Shown: positions 38,434 through 50,000 of the stretch, one piece after another | How positions within the stretch are numbered: position 1 is the stretch's first letter | Layout: each line of letters opens with the position of its first letter | NCBI RefSeq assembly: GCF_964340395.1 | Contig: NC_135563.1 | Coordinates: 5,556,922 to 5,606,921 of the forward strand | Origin: Glandiceps talaboti | Lineage: Eukaryota > Hemichordata > Enteropneusta > Spengelidae | Direction: 5' to 3' | Length of the DNA stretch: 50,000 nucleotides | Position numbers and translations under genes: made by a program | Notes under the pieces: generated by a model | The model's input: the letters and a program-made list of their open reading frames with translations, nothing else | Databases searched by the model: none | What the model was told of the DNA's origin: nothing

Positions 38434-41400
38434 CATCGTAAGCGTATATTTATGAGGTAAACATTTGCGAGGTCACTCCCATTAATTGTCTTTAAGTTTT
38501 TGGACCATTCTTCGTCTATGCATGAACTAGGAAATATTATATATGGCGTTATTGCATTTTCTGTGTCTGGTAAACTCAGGCCATATCTGCTATGTACACG
38601 TAGACATGTAGGTATCTGTTATAAGGCGACGTAGCCAACCCTGTATACCGACATGCTCAGCGTAAAAAACAAATAATATGTGGAAATTCAAAGGAAATAG
38701 ACACTGTTATATCTCAGAAAAGGGTCGACGATTCGCACTTTAAAATATTAAGAAATGATTCATTATCAGAGTGTTATTCACAGATAACATTATTAATAAA
38801 TAAGCTTTGCCGATATGAATTCACTTACAAATTCGCTCTAAACACTTTTTGCGTTTACATTTTTCCTCGGGGATATGTTCTAAAAATCCAATTTTACCTT
38901 TGGCTATATATAAGTAACAGAAAATGAATGTTGAATAGTAGCAAACTATGTTAAGGGATATGCAATTACACCCTAGTTCTTTCAATTAGGACCCCCTACC
39001 TATGGCACTCAGTGTACCCTGAGTAATGAGGTTATTTCGTTTCCTAATTCTAATGACGCTTAAAGTCCACCATTACTTGTCTGGGGAATTAGATTAGGTA
39101 ATTTCGGTAGATAAGCAAATTGTCATTCAATTTCTCTGTAACTTGTGTAATCATTAGTGCAATCTCAGTTGGAATATTTCTTTCAAGTGGTTAACGTTTT
39201 TCTTTCTTAAGCGTCAGTGGCTTTCATTCACCTAGGGATGTATCTCAAGTGTCCTAAATTGGTCACATCATAGATTAGGAAAGATCACACCGTTTTCCTT
39301 TGGAAAGTGATTAATTATTCACTATCTTGATTTGTCTGAATTGAAAACGTTCGATAGACTAAAATTTAATGTGATTCACCGAGTGCATATGCCAATCAAA
39401 AACGACGAAAATATATTTCCACCAGCTACCATCATATTGGAAAGAAGCAAGCTTTCCATGCTCCAAAACGAATATTCAGTCCTAATTTCCTTGGCCCGTG
39501 CTGTAGAAAACATTAGTTTCGAGAAGATCGTTTGCGATGCTGCTTCATCAACCAATGTAAGACAGTGTATTCGCCGTAATGGTGCTAATATCTCAAACGT
39601 AAACTCAGTGGTACTCATGTAACAATAACTGTTTACACACGTGTATACATCAGTTCTGTTTGATGCTTTTTTTCTTTCCATTTTTATCGAAATACCGATA
39701 ACGATTGTCTGATCAGATAACAAGTTCTAGGTCGTGTGATTTTCTGAGAGGTCTAATATTCTAGCATTTTTGAATTCACTTGTTGATAGAACAGTATACT
39801 GAACAAGCAATGTTGCATCTTATTACCACGATTTTCAATGGCCTGAAAACATGATAAAATATCATTTACCAAGATAACGAAGCTTCAATCATCTCATCGG
39901 AAAGCTGAAAGGGGAATGAGAAATGATAAGGTTAAAAAAGAGTGGACAATACTGCAGAAACTTAATGTGTGTGCAGTTTAATCGGATTGTTTTATCATTA
40001 AAACATCGGATCTTCAAACGAATGACGTTTAATTCCGACTTTTCCATTAAGGGAGGATTTTGTTAAAACGAAAGATAACCAACTTTCTCATTCAAATACA
40101 CCATAATCACACTCATTTTTCTATATCCTTTGAAATACTATTAGTGTAAAGAGGTCATTCGTGACATTCTGTTCTGATATTGTGAAAATTTGAAACAAAC
40201 TTTGTGATTTCTTCAACTGATAACGGTCATGTAGATACCCCCACACTGTTACCGCTTGATGCCAATCAAACCAGGAATTTCAGCTTAAGTTGAACTAATA
40301 AGGCCATTTGAAAATATCCTTCAAAAATCGATAACATTACAACACCATGTAGGTCAATAGTCTTCTTGAATTTCTTAGCTTCTGCTCTCCTTCATTGTAG
40401 GTTATTAAATAGTCTTTGCGATATATAATCTGTTGAAAAAAATTACACTTTAACGAATTAACTTTTTATAATGTTTGCGTTCATTAAACGTTGCCTTGCT
40501 TAGATTTCGACCCGCTTCAACAATATCAAATTTATGTTTTTTTGAATGTACATTGTTTCCTATTGTTTCCTATTATTCCAACGCAGAATTCTAAGCATGA
40601 ATTTATACGTGATATCATTATCTGATATTTTGCCAATACATTCGAAGTGACATGACAGTCTTGGTTTACCTTCATCTCATCGTCGATTCAGATATTCTTC
40701 TAATGTGGAAGTGTATTTCGCACAATGACACCAGCAAACACAGAGCCACACTTATAAACTGTCATATGTTCGCAGTTCTTTTATATGTTACAGTGATGCA
40801 TTATCCTTTTATTGTATTTGAGATCTTTCTATTTGTAATCCTCTGGCTATATGCTAATGACCACCATGCTCTCCACCCCTTCCACGGGCCAATCTTGTTT
40901 TTCTTATTCATGACCTAAGTTTAGGTTTTATATCGATAACACTAAGTCGATGTGATGCATATTTTTGTGATATTGAATACAAACCCTATTGGAAGGTTCA
41001 TGTTGTTGATATGACTGTACCTTAACATTGTAATTTAAGCTGCTTTTAGGCGAGTAAGTAGATGAAGGTTCCAGATCAACAGAGAAACGTCATAAGGCTT
41101 TTCTCACTCAGTTCACTCGTATTCTTGAAAGAATGCGAAAGAGGACAAAACTCCAACACATTAGTGGGAAAACATTACTTACGGTTTAGTCGAAGGTTTC
41201 AGGATATTGATGGTGTATTGGAATCTTGCTTACGTCATCACCTGTGAATGTCCATCAAAGTATTTTGAGATTCCAGATACGAGATAGTAAATGTGTCTAT
41301 CTCATAGTATAATTATACAATATTTCATTCTTTGTCCATAAATCTAGGGTGTTAAAATATGGCTGTGATGGTGTATCCTCGTGTCAAAATGATGGTTACA

Positions 41401-44400
41401 TTTTTCTCGACAAGCAGTTAGGTGTACTCTTGTATGCTATCCCAGGGATACAGTAAAAATGTATATAACTCACAAACTCTAATGTGAACAAGTGGTCAAG
41501 AAAGATAACACTTTTCAAAGTCTAAGGTCTATGTTTATATGAATATAACAAACCTATTCGCTTGTTTGATATTGATTGTATATTTGAAGGTCTAAAGCAA
41601 CGTTACGTGTAAATGGGCATATTAAATTGTTATAAAAAACGAACCAATCAAACTATGGAGAACAGGCACAAGGTGTTATTTGAACCAGAACTATTATTGA
41701 TTAGAATGATGTAATAAGTTGGATGCAGTCAAAAGTATATTTGCTAAAACCTTTAGATATTTCAACCACTCCCGGGATCCTCTTCAGGTATCTAAAAGAT
41801 GGAAATTAAAAAGCTCATGCCACAAAAATGGAACTGGGGTACACTCAAAGGAACTGTACAAAATGTTGATGTGATGTAAAGGGGCTAACTATAGAATGAT
41901 AATAAAGAGCAATCTGTAATGGACATAATACTTAAATTATCAAAACATTTTTATAGTTCCCTCAGAATACCCTTCACTTACAAAGAAGATTTTTTTAAAT
42001 CTAAATAATGCATCACTTGCTAAAGTAGTGTGCCTTTGTCAGTATCAACTCCAATCATGTACTTATATAGATTAGGATTCTAATAACATATCAGACTCAA
42101 TGTTTAAATTCCTTTCGCTGCACATATTTATGTGGTACATATACCTGTATTTGAAGCATTGCCATACTTGAAATTTTCTTTGTGGAAATAAAGCACAAGA
42201 CCTTTCCTGAACTTAGTTCTAAAGGGGTCTATGATCACTTAGATGTACATTCGAACTGAGTAGGGAGAATTAAACATTATACCTAGAAGTGATATATGAA
42301 GAACATTTTTACAAAATGTAATACTCCAAAATTAAAGTTCGATGGTTTCAGAAGTCTTTTGCAACTTAAAAAATGCTTCAAATTTAATATTTATAATAGA
42401 AGAGTGCCTATAAATGTTGATGTAATAATTCGAGTTTTGCCAAATGTGCTTTAAATTTGTTTCACGTCATCTAAAACATATTTGTAATATACACATATGG
42501 GCGGAATATGCATTAGTGATAAGGATTATGATTGATCATAATTGCTCTGAGCACTGCATATTTTAATTTGAATAACTCATCATCGACCAAATGTATGCGA
42601 GATATGTTGTATGGTTGAATGAGTAAGCATGCTGAAATACTGTGTATAGACTAGACAGGTGGCTGTTACCTCCAAATCTGAGTGTTATCACAAAAAAAGT
42701 GTTTATTTTATGACATCGATGAAATTATTTGAAATGGTCAAAGATATGTGTCACAGTTCTATATTGTATTTCCCACTTTACAAATATGGCTTAAGCTCAA
42801 ATTATACAGTCAACCCCTTATCACCAGCTGAATAAATCATACCAATGTGTTCCATATTTTCACCGTTCAACAAGATTTTTTGACAGCAATAGACCACACA
42901 TAGATACTACAATATGCAAACTAACATTAGATTTCTCTAGGGGCAGCAGCTGAAATTAGCACAGGCTTGATTTTCACGTTTGGCCTTGAAGGCAAGGGTC
43001 AATGGTAATATCAGATGGCAAGGTCGCAAAAGTAAATTATTTTTTATGCCTACTATGGTATGGCGTTGTACCAAGTTTGATTGAAATTCACATATTCATG
43101 TCAGTAATATGGCTGGCCACGATACATAGATGGGCGAACAGAACCATTCAAATAGCCCGTTGGATGATTGTAACTGTACTGTCCATAATTCCGGAGATGT
43201 ATTTATACATACACAGACTCAATATGAATCGGAAGGGACAGTTAATCTGTGACTTTATGTGATAGATAATGCCTCATTAGTTTGAATTAAAGAAATTGAC
43301 AACGGCTATCAATTACAATGTATAGCGTGTTCTGAATCCAAAATTCGATGACGAGCAATTTATAAATATTCAAAGCTGACAAGACGTAACTATTATCTCC
43401 AAAATGCAATGGAAATATGCCATTACGACATATCCACCTGTCCATGCCGCGTATGCTGGAATGATGCCAACGACGCCAATCACACGTTTTTCTAATGCTC
43501 CACACGTAGTTGACCATGAAACTCATTTACAATATGAGAAACATTAGAGAAAGACCAGTTTGATCTTAAATATATGATGTAATCAGACATTGTGTTCACT
43601 CTCTCTCTCTCCTTGTGGGATTCATAGTGTTTGCAGCATCCACAATTGAAAGACTGCAAATCATCAACGGAAGTTAAAATCTTAACAGACAAAAGCTAGT
43701 TGTCGTTAGATCTTATCAACATTCTGAGTCAAAACTTAAAATAGTCTAACTTTGCCTCCATATTCACAATCACAACTCTTCGAGATTAAATTACTCCCTA
43801 TTTTGCTGACGGCTATTATTAGTATGGCGTCTCGACATACTTGCTGCATTCGCATGTTTTATAAAAACAAGGCACGCCAATGCAATATACGCTTAAAACG
43901 CCAGTAACGTCTTTAGATAAGCAAGTTAACACTCCCTGTGGAAAGGCATCCTTTCTATCTACTAAGTAACTACATTACAACTTTTAAAGACCGAGTCAAA
44001 AGTCATCTCCCAAAGGAACTGTCCAAACTGTTTTAATTTGGTGTTCTTTAAAGAAACCAAAATCTTATGGTGTACGTTCCATCGACATTTACATGGGTTT
44101 ATATTTATACTGGTTATGCAGTTGATTATCATCACTATGTGATGACAAAGGTTTTATCTACTAGTGCTATTGTGAGTGGCCATATGGATGAGGATTTCGT
44201 TTATTTTAGATTTTTGATTTATAAAACAATTTTATTGTGGCTTCCTACTTGTACGTACAATAACAAACTTTTTGCAATTTTTTAGCATTTTGCCATGTAT
44301 TGAGTTACAGACACAGACTTGGTTCAATGTAGTTTCACATTGATTTTTCAAGCTATAATAAAATTGGTTTATGAAATTAAAATTATGAAAATACTCCCAA

Positions 44401-44685
44401 TCGCAATCCATGTGGCCACTACTGTTGCAATTTTATCTTTAAGTTGTTGGTATTACTCATATCTGATTGGTCTTATTGTCATTCATATTTCCTTTTCCAT
44501 ATTAATGGTCATCATGTGTAGCCATTGGCTAGTGTTATTACCTAATAAACATGTTGTGGTTTTACAAGGCTCAGAGGGGCATTCGGTGAATTTGAATAAC
44601 CTTATTTGAAGGCACTGAATTATATCACTTTATACATAAAATTCGTAGTATTGAACAGGGCGATCTGCAATTGCACCTACATTTA
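38434..44685. other. Non-coding tract, longest gene-free block
   Basis: About 6.2 kb with no recognised gene. The longest frames (39332-39622 plus and 39376-39723 minus, 96 and 115 codons) both begin at TTG and overlap each other. ATG frames at 40652-40918 and 43002-43262 are hydrophobic but featureless. A TFKDRVKSHL-like segment near 43980 resembles a LINE C-terminus but lacks the upstream landmarks. A 10-bp unit ATTGTTTCCT is repeated about 2.5 times near 40550-40574. Confidence 0.45.
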
Positions 44686-44698
44686 CCCCCCCCCCCCC
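44686..44698. repeat. Poly(C) run, 13 bases
   Basis: An uninterrupted C13 (G13 on the other strand) in AT-rich surroundings. Such runs are error-prone in sequencing, so the length is uncertain. Confidence 0.95.
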
Positions 44699-45123
44699 TT
44701 ACTTAAGTAATGCCTCTTCTTTCATCGTTCTAGAAGTTACATATTTGTTGATTTCTAAATTTCAACAAAAAATCATCCAGCCTCAGTGTTAGTTTCAACC
44801 TCACTACCGTTTTGCTTCAATGCATGTACAACATGTACAGTGTAACGTAATTCATTTAGTTACTGTGAGCAGGGTATACATATAACGTCTTATCACATCC
44901 CATCTCATTGTACGATAATATATGGTCATTGTGTGAAACGTTGTGAATATGTGAGTTAAATATCCTTGATAGAACAAAGACACGGAGTATGTATATAAAA
45001 CCTACATACCCACAACTTATCATATTAGGTGTTCTGAACGACAAGCAATTAGTATTGAACATTCACACCTACAGTAGTAGTTTTGAAAATAATGTATCTT
45101 ACAACTTGATATCACACCCTCCC
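44699..45123. other. Non-coding tract, nothing recognised
   Basis: About 420 bases between the C run and the next compound microsatellite. No feature was recognised. Confidence 0.45.
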
Positions 45124-45214
45124 CATGCATGCATGCATGCATGCATGCGCACACAGACACACACACACATACATACATACATACATACATACATACATAC
45201 ATACATACATACAT
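45124..45214. repeat. Compound (ATGC)n-(CA)n-(CATA)n microsatellite
   Basis: ATGC/GCAT units (45124-45148) are followed by a CA-rich bridge (45149-45168) and about 11 perfect CATA units to 45214. The first block is self-complementary. Three different units in direct succession point to repeated unit conversion at a slippage hotspot. The MYVC open frames over it on the minus strand are artefacts. Confidence 0.96.
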
Positions 45215-46040
45215 AACATCAATACTACCGTAAAACATACGATGCTTTTATGGACTAATATCCTTTTGATTTTGTGAGAATATGGAGACATACGGCTGAT
45301 AAAATTGTGTAATAAACAAAACAAATGTCACGAAGATTTCAAATATATATCCACTACACAATTCACTCCCTATATCTCACCTTTACTATTTGCTCATCAA
45401 ATAATAACGTCGATAGTTCACAGCGCAAGTGGCACCCTTTCTTGTTAAATATTCATGATTGAAAACAATCGCATTTTCTTTGCCCTGTCACCGGAAAGTA
45501 ACTTCCGTAATTTAGAGAGCAATAAAACAAAAAGGCAAATTCTTAAGTACCTGTACATTTCACTTAATACCTTGACGGTTGATGCGCATGGTAAATAGTC
45601 GGTACGTGAGTTGAACTAGAAGATCACTAAGCGGGCATGACTCCTATATCAAAGGATACCCTTTGACCTCTTGCCAACTAATGCAATCCTCTTAAGACTA
45701 TATCATCGACTGCGATGTTTAAGTATTTCAAGGTAACGCCCTGACATTGATTTTAGGTAGGGATGATACGAGATATAGTTGTTTTAATGACCATTTCCAA
45801 TACAAACGCGTAAATGTCGACCACTGTATATAAAATACAGCCTTGTATAAAAGTTTCGATATCCCACTGTCATAATAGAAGGGAGATAAGTATCTCATTT
45901 TGCATCCCCTGTAGTTATAGAGATAAAAGAAATCCATCAAGTAAGCTAGGGAAATTGAACGCGTGAGTTAAATCAAATGAAGGCAATAACCCTAGTGTAA
46001 TAATATACAGTAATGTAGTAAAGTATGTTCATCCGACCAT
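45215..46040. other. Non-coding tract, nothing recognised
   Basis: About 820 bases. A 70-codon minus-strand frame at 45728-45940 has no recognised domain. Confidence 0.45.
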
Positions 46041-46166
46041 GTCGAGTTCCGGTTGCCAGTTGCCTTTCTTTGAGATTAGCAGTATAGGTAATTTAATAAC
46101 GTCGAGTTCCTGTTGTCAGTTGCCTTTCTTTGAGTCTTAGATTAGCAATATATATATTTCAATAAC
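46041..46166. repeat. 60-bp tandem duplication
   Basis: The unit GTCGAGTTCCGGTTGCCAGT continues through TGCCTTTCTTTGAG and ends near AATAAC at 46100. It recurs directly at 46101-46166. The second copy carries two substitutions in the first 30 bases, an extra TCTTAG and a longer TA stretch. Only two copies are seen. Confidence 0.88.
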
Positions 46167-48112
46167 TTCTTATAGTGCACGCAATGGTAGAAAGGTGGAT
46201 GAGCCTTTGAAATGATGCGATGACTTTTTGATAGGGCTATTACTGCAATAGTTTTCAAAAATTTGACATTAGCTGACATATATACTGAATGACTAGACTA
46301 TACATAGTACATGTAAAAGAGGTAAAATAACCGTAATTACAAGTGAATGTTCATAAATGATTAAGATCAAACACAATAATGAGAGTGTAGACTTTTGAAT
46401 GCAATGGCTGACAAAATACAGTCTATAATCTGACTAAGTAGTTCAGTGCTTATGACTGGATAAACTTTCCGCTTGATTTGTTCAATTTATATTCAGGACG
46501 TGTACATCAGTAAAATTAATCAGAACACAGTTAGACTTTTAAAGCATCCGCACATTCAATCGCCTGGAATATGGCCAAACCGTTTAGAGAAAGATTTACA
46601 TATACAACTTTTTTTAATGACATGAGTATAAAATTGCTCATTAACACGGAAAACTAACTGTAACAAGAGATGCAAACATTTTCTTTATCGATGTTAGGTT
46701 ACTCATGCATTGATAATTGTAAAATTAACCTTACGTGTTCCTGTGACGTTAATTAATGAAGAATGCTATGTAATTAAATTGGATGCGTAAATAACGTCAT
46801 TTGAGAGGAATCGTGTATGTAAAGTTCAACATGATCAGTGAATACTAAGGCTGTGTTTTTTGGACAAGTAGGAACATCAAAGTATGGAGCTAACAGTTAC
46901 ATAATTATAATATGATGATTCTTCGTATCCATTCTAAGCACTTCTCCAGGAAAGCGACAATGACCTCGTTAAATAGAACTGAAACGTCATCCTGTCTTTG
47001 CAGTTACAAATGCATAAAATCTGTTTATATCGTTTCTGTAATTTCCCCTTGAAATATCAAAGACATAAAGAACAGGAAATGACTCCTTCGAATTAATAAA
47101 GATTTTACCGTCCAGACATCATCAAAATGCTATGGTGTGTTGAAAATGAATACAAAGTTTGGTAAAATTAAAGCTGCCCAAAGATTTATTCCACGATGAA
47201 AATTTTATCGTTAATTGCGTTTGTTCCAGCGAAATGTACAGTGAAGTGAAAATACAGGGGTTATAACTAAAAACAATTGGAGAGAGTAATTTGCAAGATG
47301 ACCAATTAAAATATAACGTATAGTAAAATCATTTCAAAGAGCATAGAATCTGATCTGATGCACGTATAGTTAAATGTTGTAAGCCGTGCTTTAAACATTT
47401 ATAGTTAAATATAACCTTTGGTGTGTTTATCAAACTGCCATGGCTCATCAGAGACCTCTGTTTCCGTTTTGAAACTGGGCAGTCATTCGTGGGGTACGGA
47501 AGTTCCTTGTTCCTTCCTATTCACAATCTAATAATGCACAGGCCACATCCAATATGGAAAACTGCGACTAATTAGTCGATAGAGCGACCTACTTACATTC
47601 CTCGTAGCGTTATCAAGCTGTGGAAAAGATCATACAGGTTAGAGATTTCTTGTGTTGATTTGGAACACTTGGGAGGCAGTGGATGAATATGGTATTAATA
47701 TCCGTCAGTCATGTCCAACTCTTGTATCGTGTGGTTTTGCTCATAAAATATAGTAAATTGGTAACATCATAAACTTTTGAATATTGATTATCATAAATAA
47801 TAAGGCAACATTCCTTATTTGACTTTCTTCCTCCATATGCAACAACATTATAAGTGTTTTGTAAGAATAGCATTTGCATTTGATAATTTTGAATCTAAAA
47901 TTGTCTCATGCTAGATCACTATAGACTATAAATGACTAGGACATGTTAGGGCTCCATACTTTGTCCAATATACCTGGTTATTTCATATTGACTGTGTTCG
48001 ATTTTCTTCATTCGCTGCATTATTATGAACATAATGATAAATGAGGTGTTAACTTACAATATAACACTGATCATGAACTTCTCCGTTAGATTGTCTAGTA
48101 AATTATTATGTA
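46167..48112. other. Non-coding tract, nothing recognised
   Basis: About 1.9 kb without any notable open frame, RNA gene or repeat copy. Confidence 0.5.
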
Positions 48113-48424
48113 CCAGATTTAAATGGAATGCCTTCCGTAAGGCCAGTCTTGCATTTTCATGATTTATGCAAGAAATGTAGCTCTATATGTGTGATTTTTT
48201 CAAGTCCCAATGAAAGTAGTTGTCAAAAATGCTGTTCAAATGCCCACTTCCTATTCTCATCACAGGGAAGCTTGCCATCCACGATTTCACTCGGCTTTCA
48301 TGATCCCCTAGATACCCGGAACAGGTACACCCGTTTCAACGGCAAATAATAAACGAAATTCAAACCCTCATAACATTGCTATTACGCATCAGAAAATTAC
48401 ATACTTCATGGTAAGCATCGTAAC
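48113..48424 (+). repeat. Dispersed repeat, copy 2
   Basis: The same-orientation partner of 32127-32412. It is longer by a CACTTCCTATTCTCATCAC segment at about 48243-48261 and by a few bases near the left end. Similarity starts at CCAGATTTAAA/CCAGATTTAAATGG and stops after CATCGTAAC on the right, giving matching boundaries on both sides. A 73-codon frame across this copy is not preserved in copy 1, so it is not a conserved coding region. Confidence 0.8.
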
Positions 48425-48624
48425 TTCTTTGATGTTCTAAATGTTGTTGGAAATCACAAGTGATCGGAAGAAAGTGTGATAAAATATTATGTGATAGTAT
48501 GCCAGTGTGAAATGAGCCGTACTCGAGTCCAGGCGGTATTTTGCACTCTTGCTCGCTGTGTTCTTTTTTTAGGACCGTAGAGTGAAGGTACATCATAATA
48601 CTACAAGCAGGAGCGTAAATACTC

Positions 48625-48661
48625 CAGGGCCCCAAGACCTGAGACTCGCTCTGGGGTCCTG
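48625..48661. other. GC-rich 10-bp stem-loop
   Basis: CAGGGCCCCA (48625-48634) pairs with TGGGGTCCTG (48652-48661), nine Watson-Crick pairs and one G-U, around a 17-base loop. It is conspicuous in this AT-rich setting. It is too short for a typical microRNA precursor and no role can be assigned. Confidence 0.5.
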
Positions 48662-48716
48662 TTAATAAGTGCATATGTTTATCCAAAACATCAAATTTCG
48701 CACAAACATTCTAGTG

Positions 48717-48738
48717 TGTTCACGTGATTTCGTGAACA
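48717..48738. promoter_or_regulatory. 22-bp inverted repeat TGTTCACG-N6-CGTGAACA
   Basis: Perfect 8-bp arms flank TGATTT. The left arm with the spacer creates an E-box CACGTG at 48721-48726. Symmetric sites of this size suit dimeric DNA-binding proteins, but no specific factor is implied. Its centre is 42 bp from the centre of the next palindrome. Confidence 0.45.
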
Positions 48739-48758
48739 TGGAACGATCGCGCGCGCTC

Positions 48759-48780
48759 ATTTGCATACATGTATGCAAAT
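48759..48780. promoter_or_regulatory. 22-bp perfect palindrome made of two inverted octamer motifs
   Basis: ATTTGCAT and ATGCAAAT, the canonical POU-domain octamer in both orientations, lie around a central ACATGT core, giving a perfect 22-bp palindrome. CGATCG followed by GCGCGCGC (48744-48756) sits between it and the preceding inverted repeat. Candidate transcription-factor site; function is inferred from motif identity only. Confidence 0.5.
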
Positions 48781-48810
48781 AATGTTCTCGCTGTCTCATG
48801 CGCACCAATA

Positions 48811-49896
48811 CAAGTAAAATTATGTATAATATTTCAACACTTTTCCTATATATGTTCAGCTTTTTCTATGCGGAACGTGGTAATTCAAAACTAATCAGTC
48901 GACAATGATGAAAATTGTATGGTATACCCAGTGTTTATACAGTTGAATAGCAATTACAAAATGTACTTTGGTGAAACGTTATGTTTACTTTCTGGCTGTT
49001 TTCCTTGGCAGTTTAATTGTCAGCATAATTCATTAATGTAATGAAATACAAACATCTCTACCCAATTTCTGAAGGAATGTTTTAATGTTATCTTTATGAG
49101 CTGGATATAGCATATGATTATTACCCATGCTTGACTATATACAATTGTATTTTGATTAATTTATCAGGTGAAATCGACAAATTATCTGTTAATGTTCGTT
49201 TTTCTGTTATTTCTAGCCCCCAGGAGAGGCCTTTAGCAAAGGCCAATCTACGTGAATTCGCCTATTAACCAATCATATCTCAGAGATCCATGACTCAGTT
49301 TCATTGAAGGATAGCACAAATGTCGAAAAAAAATGTATATATGTATGTCAGTCAATTTTGTGACTTGACCTTTGTGGCAAAATGGCAGTCATATTTGTGG
49401 TAAAAATGCACAAATTTGCTTCTTATCTCCACATGTTTACTACATACATGTGAATTTAAGTGTTTAACCACAGGGGCTTGGGATTCACCATATATATTTG
49501 TTGACAATCATGTTTTAGACACCAATTAATAGAACATTAGTGGTGGGTTGTATGTCTTCCTTAGAAGACTTCTTTCTTTTCTGAATAAGTGGTGTAATCC
49601 AAACTCTACTCTGATTAAGAAACTTACAAAATGGGGATAATATAGCAACGCCGTAGGTCGCAATCGTTGAATATCGTTTCGTGATAATGAGGCGCAATTC
49701 ACGATAACAAACGTAATGCCTGAACATATACTAACACTGGGGAACTAGATAGATGTATACAAAGAAAATATGATAAATATCTCTATAACTGTGTTTGTGA
49801 CTACTTAAATATGTTATTGAAGGATTTCGTTGTGTAATTACATAAGAACTAATGGGAAGATAGGTTTGTTCAGGTGGTTATAAGGCTGCGATCAGA
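48811..49896. other. Non-coding tract, nothing recognised
   Basis: About 1.1 kb. A small 7-bp stem GGCCTTT-AGC-AAAGGCC lies near 49227-49243. No gene was recognised. Confidence 0.45.
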
Positions 49897-50000
49897 TTTT
49901 ACGGCGGGGGGGGGGGGCTGGGAGAAATTATTTTGATCAGGTTCTTCGCAAACCAACTCCCCCACTCCCTTCGCGATCTCAGAAATTTCGTGGCCCCCAA
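49897..50000. mobile_element. Partial copy of the MITE-like element, inverted relative to 19829-20049
   Basis: It begins TTTTACGGC, runs into G12 (49906-49917), then GGGAGAAATTATTTTGATCA. This matches the reverse complement of the right end of the 19.83-20.05 kb element (TTTACGACAGGAGGGG, then GGGAGAAAATATTTTGGTCA). The window ends before the far terminus, though a C-rich segment near 49962-50000 hints at the opposite, complementary end. Confidence 0.55.

Noticed and set aside
39332-39723. Overlapping 96- and 115-codon frames on opposite strands
   Set aside because: Both start at TTG, they mirror each other, and neither shows a recognisable motif.
43921-44036. Translated segment TFKDRVKSHL resembling a LINE polymerase C-terminus
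   Set aside because: The preceding WN.IP landmark is absent, a stop closes the frame shortly upstream, and no LINE-like 3' tail was identified, so resemblance over ten residues is not enough.
45124-45148. Direct-repeat block considered as a CRISPR-like array
   Set aside because: It is a simple tetranucleotide repeat without spacers, in a eukaryotic context. No CRISPR array is present.
48360-48686. 108-codon minus-strand frame over dispersed repeat copy 2
   Set aside because: It opens from a TTG, overlaps a repeat family, and contains the GC-rich stem-loop. No domain was recognised.

Overview
This is a gene-poor, AT-rich stretch of animal nuclear DNA. It has long intergenic tracts full of stops in all frames, many di- to pentanucleotide microsatellites, decayed retrotransposon and MITE-like repeats, and no operon-like packing. 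The one convincing gene is an intronless rhodopsin-class peptide GPCR on the minus strand. Its closest resemblance, from memory of family motifs, is to the prolactin-releasing-peptide / short neuropeptide F / NPY receptor cluster. This, the repeat style and the CR1/L2-like LINE tail fit a marine invertebrate such as a hemichordate, cephalochordate or lophotrochozoan, but the sequence does not fix the species.

Layout: 1-4.9 kb, nothing recognised. 4.9-6.5 kb, the GPCR, with a candidate polyadenylation signal and 3'-UTR hairpin downstream. In-frame codons run upstream of its first ATG (6303) to a stop at 6478-6480. 6.6-13 kb, non-coding with a long (AT)n. 13.2-15 kb, an (AAAAT)n array, a 39/40-bp minisatellite carrying a 35-bp terminal-inverted-repeat insertion with an 8-bp target duplication, and a (TA)n/(GT)n tract. 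15-26 kb, mostly empty, with one MITE-like element at 19.83-20.05 kb and an (ACTC)n tract. 25.9-26.5 kb, the broken 3' end of a LINE. 26.5-36 kb, several microsatellites, a small inverted-repeat element and copy 1 of a dispersed repeat. 36.1 kb, a 24-bp perfect inverted repeat around (TA)n. 37-46 kb, more microsatellites and a 60-bp tandem duplication. 48.1-48.8 kb, copy 2 of the dispersed repeat and a cluster of palindromes containing paired octamer motifs. The window ends inside a second, inverted copy of the MITE-like element.

Only one gene is identified, so there is no multi-gene pathway to describe. The most unusual material is structural: the minisatellite with its clean insertion, the TA-looped palindrome, and the twin 22-bp palindromes near 48.75 kb. 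Exons of a larger gene could lie unseen here, because short exons without recognisable domains cannot be called by eye.
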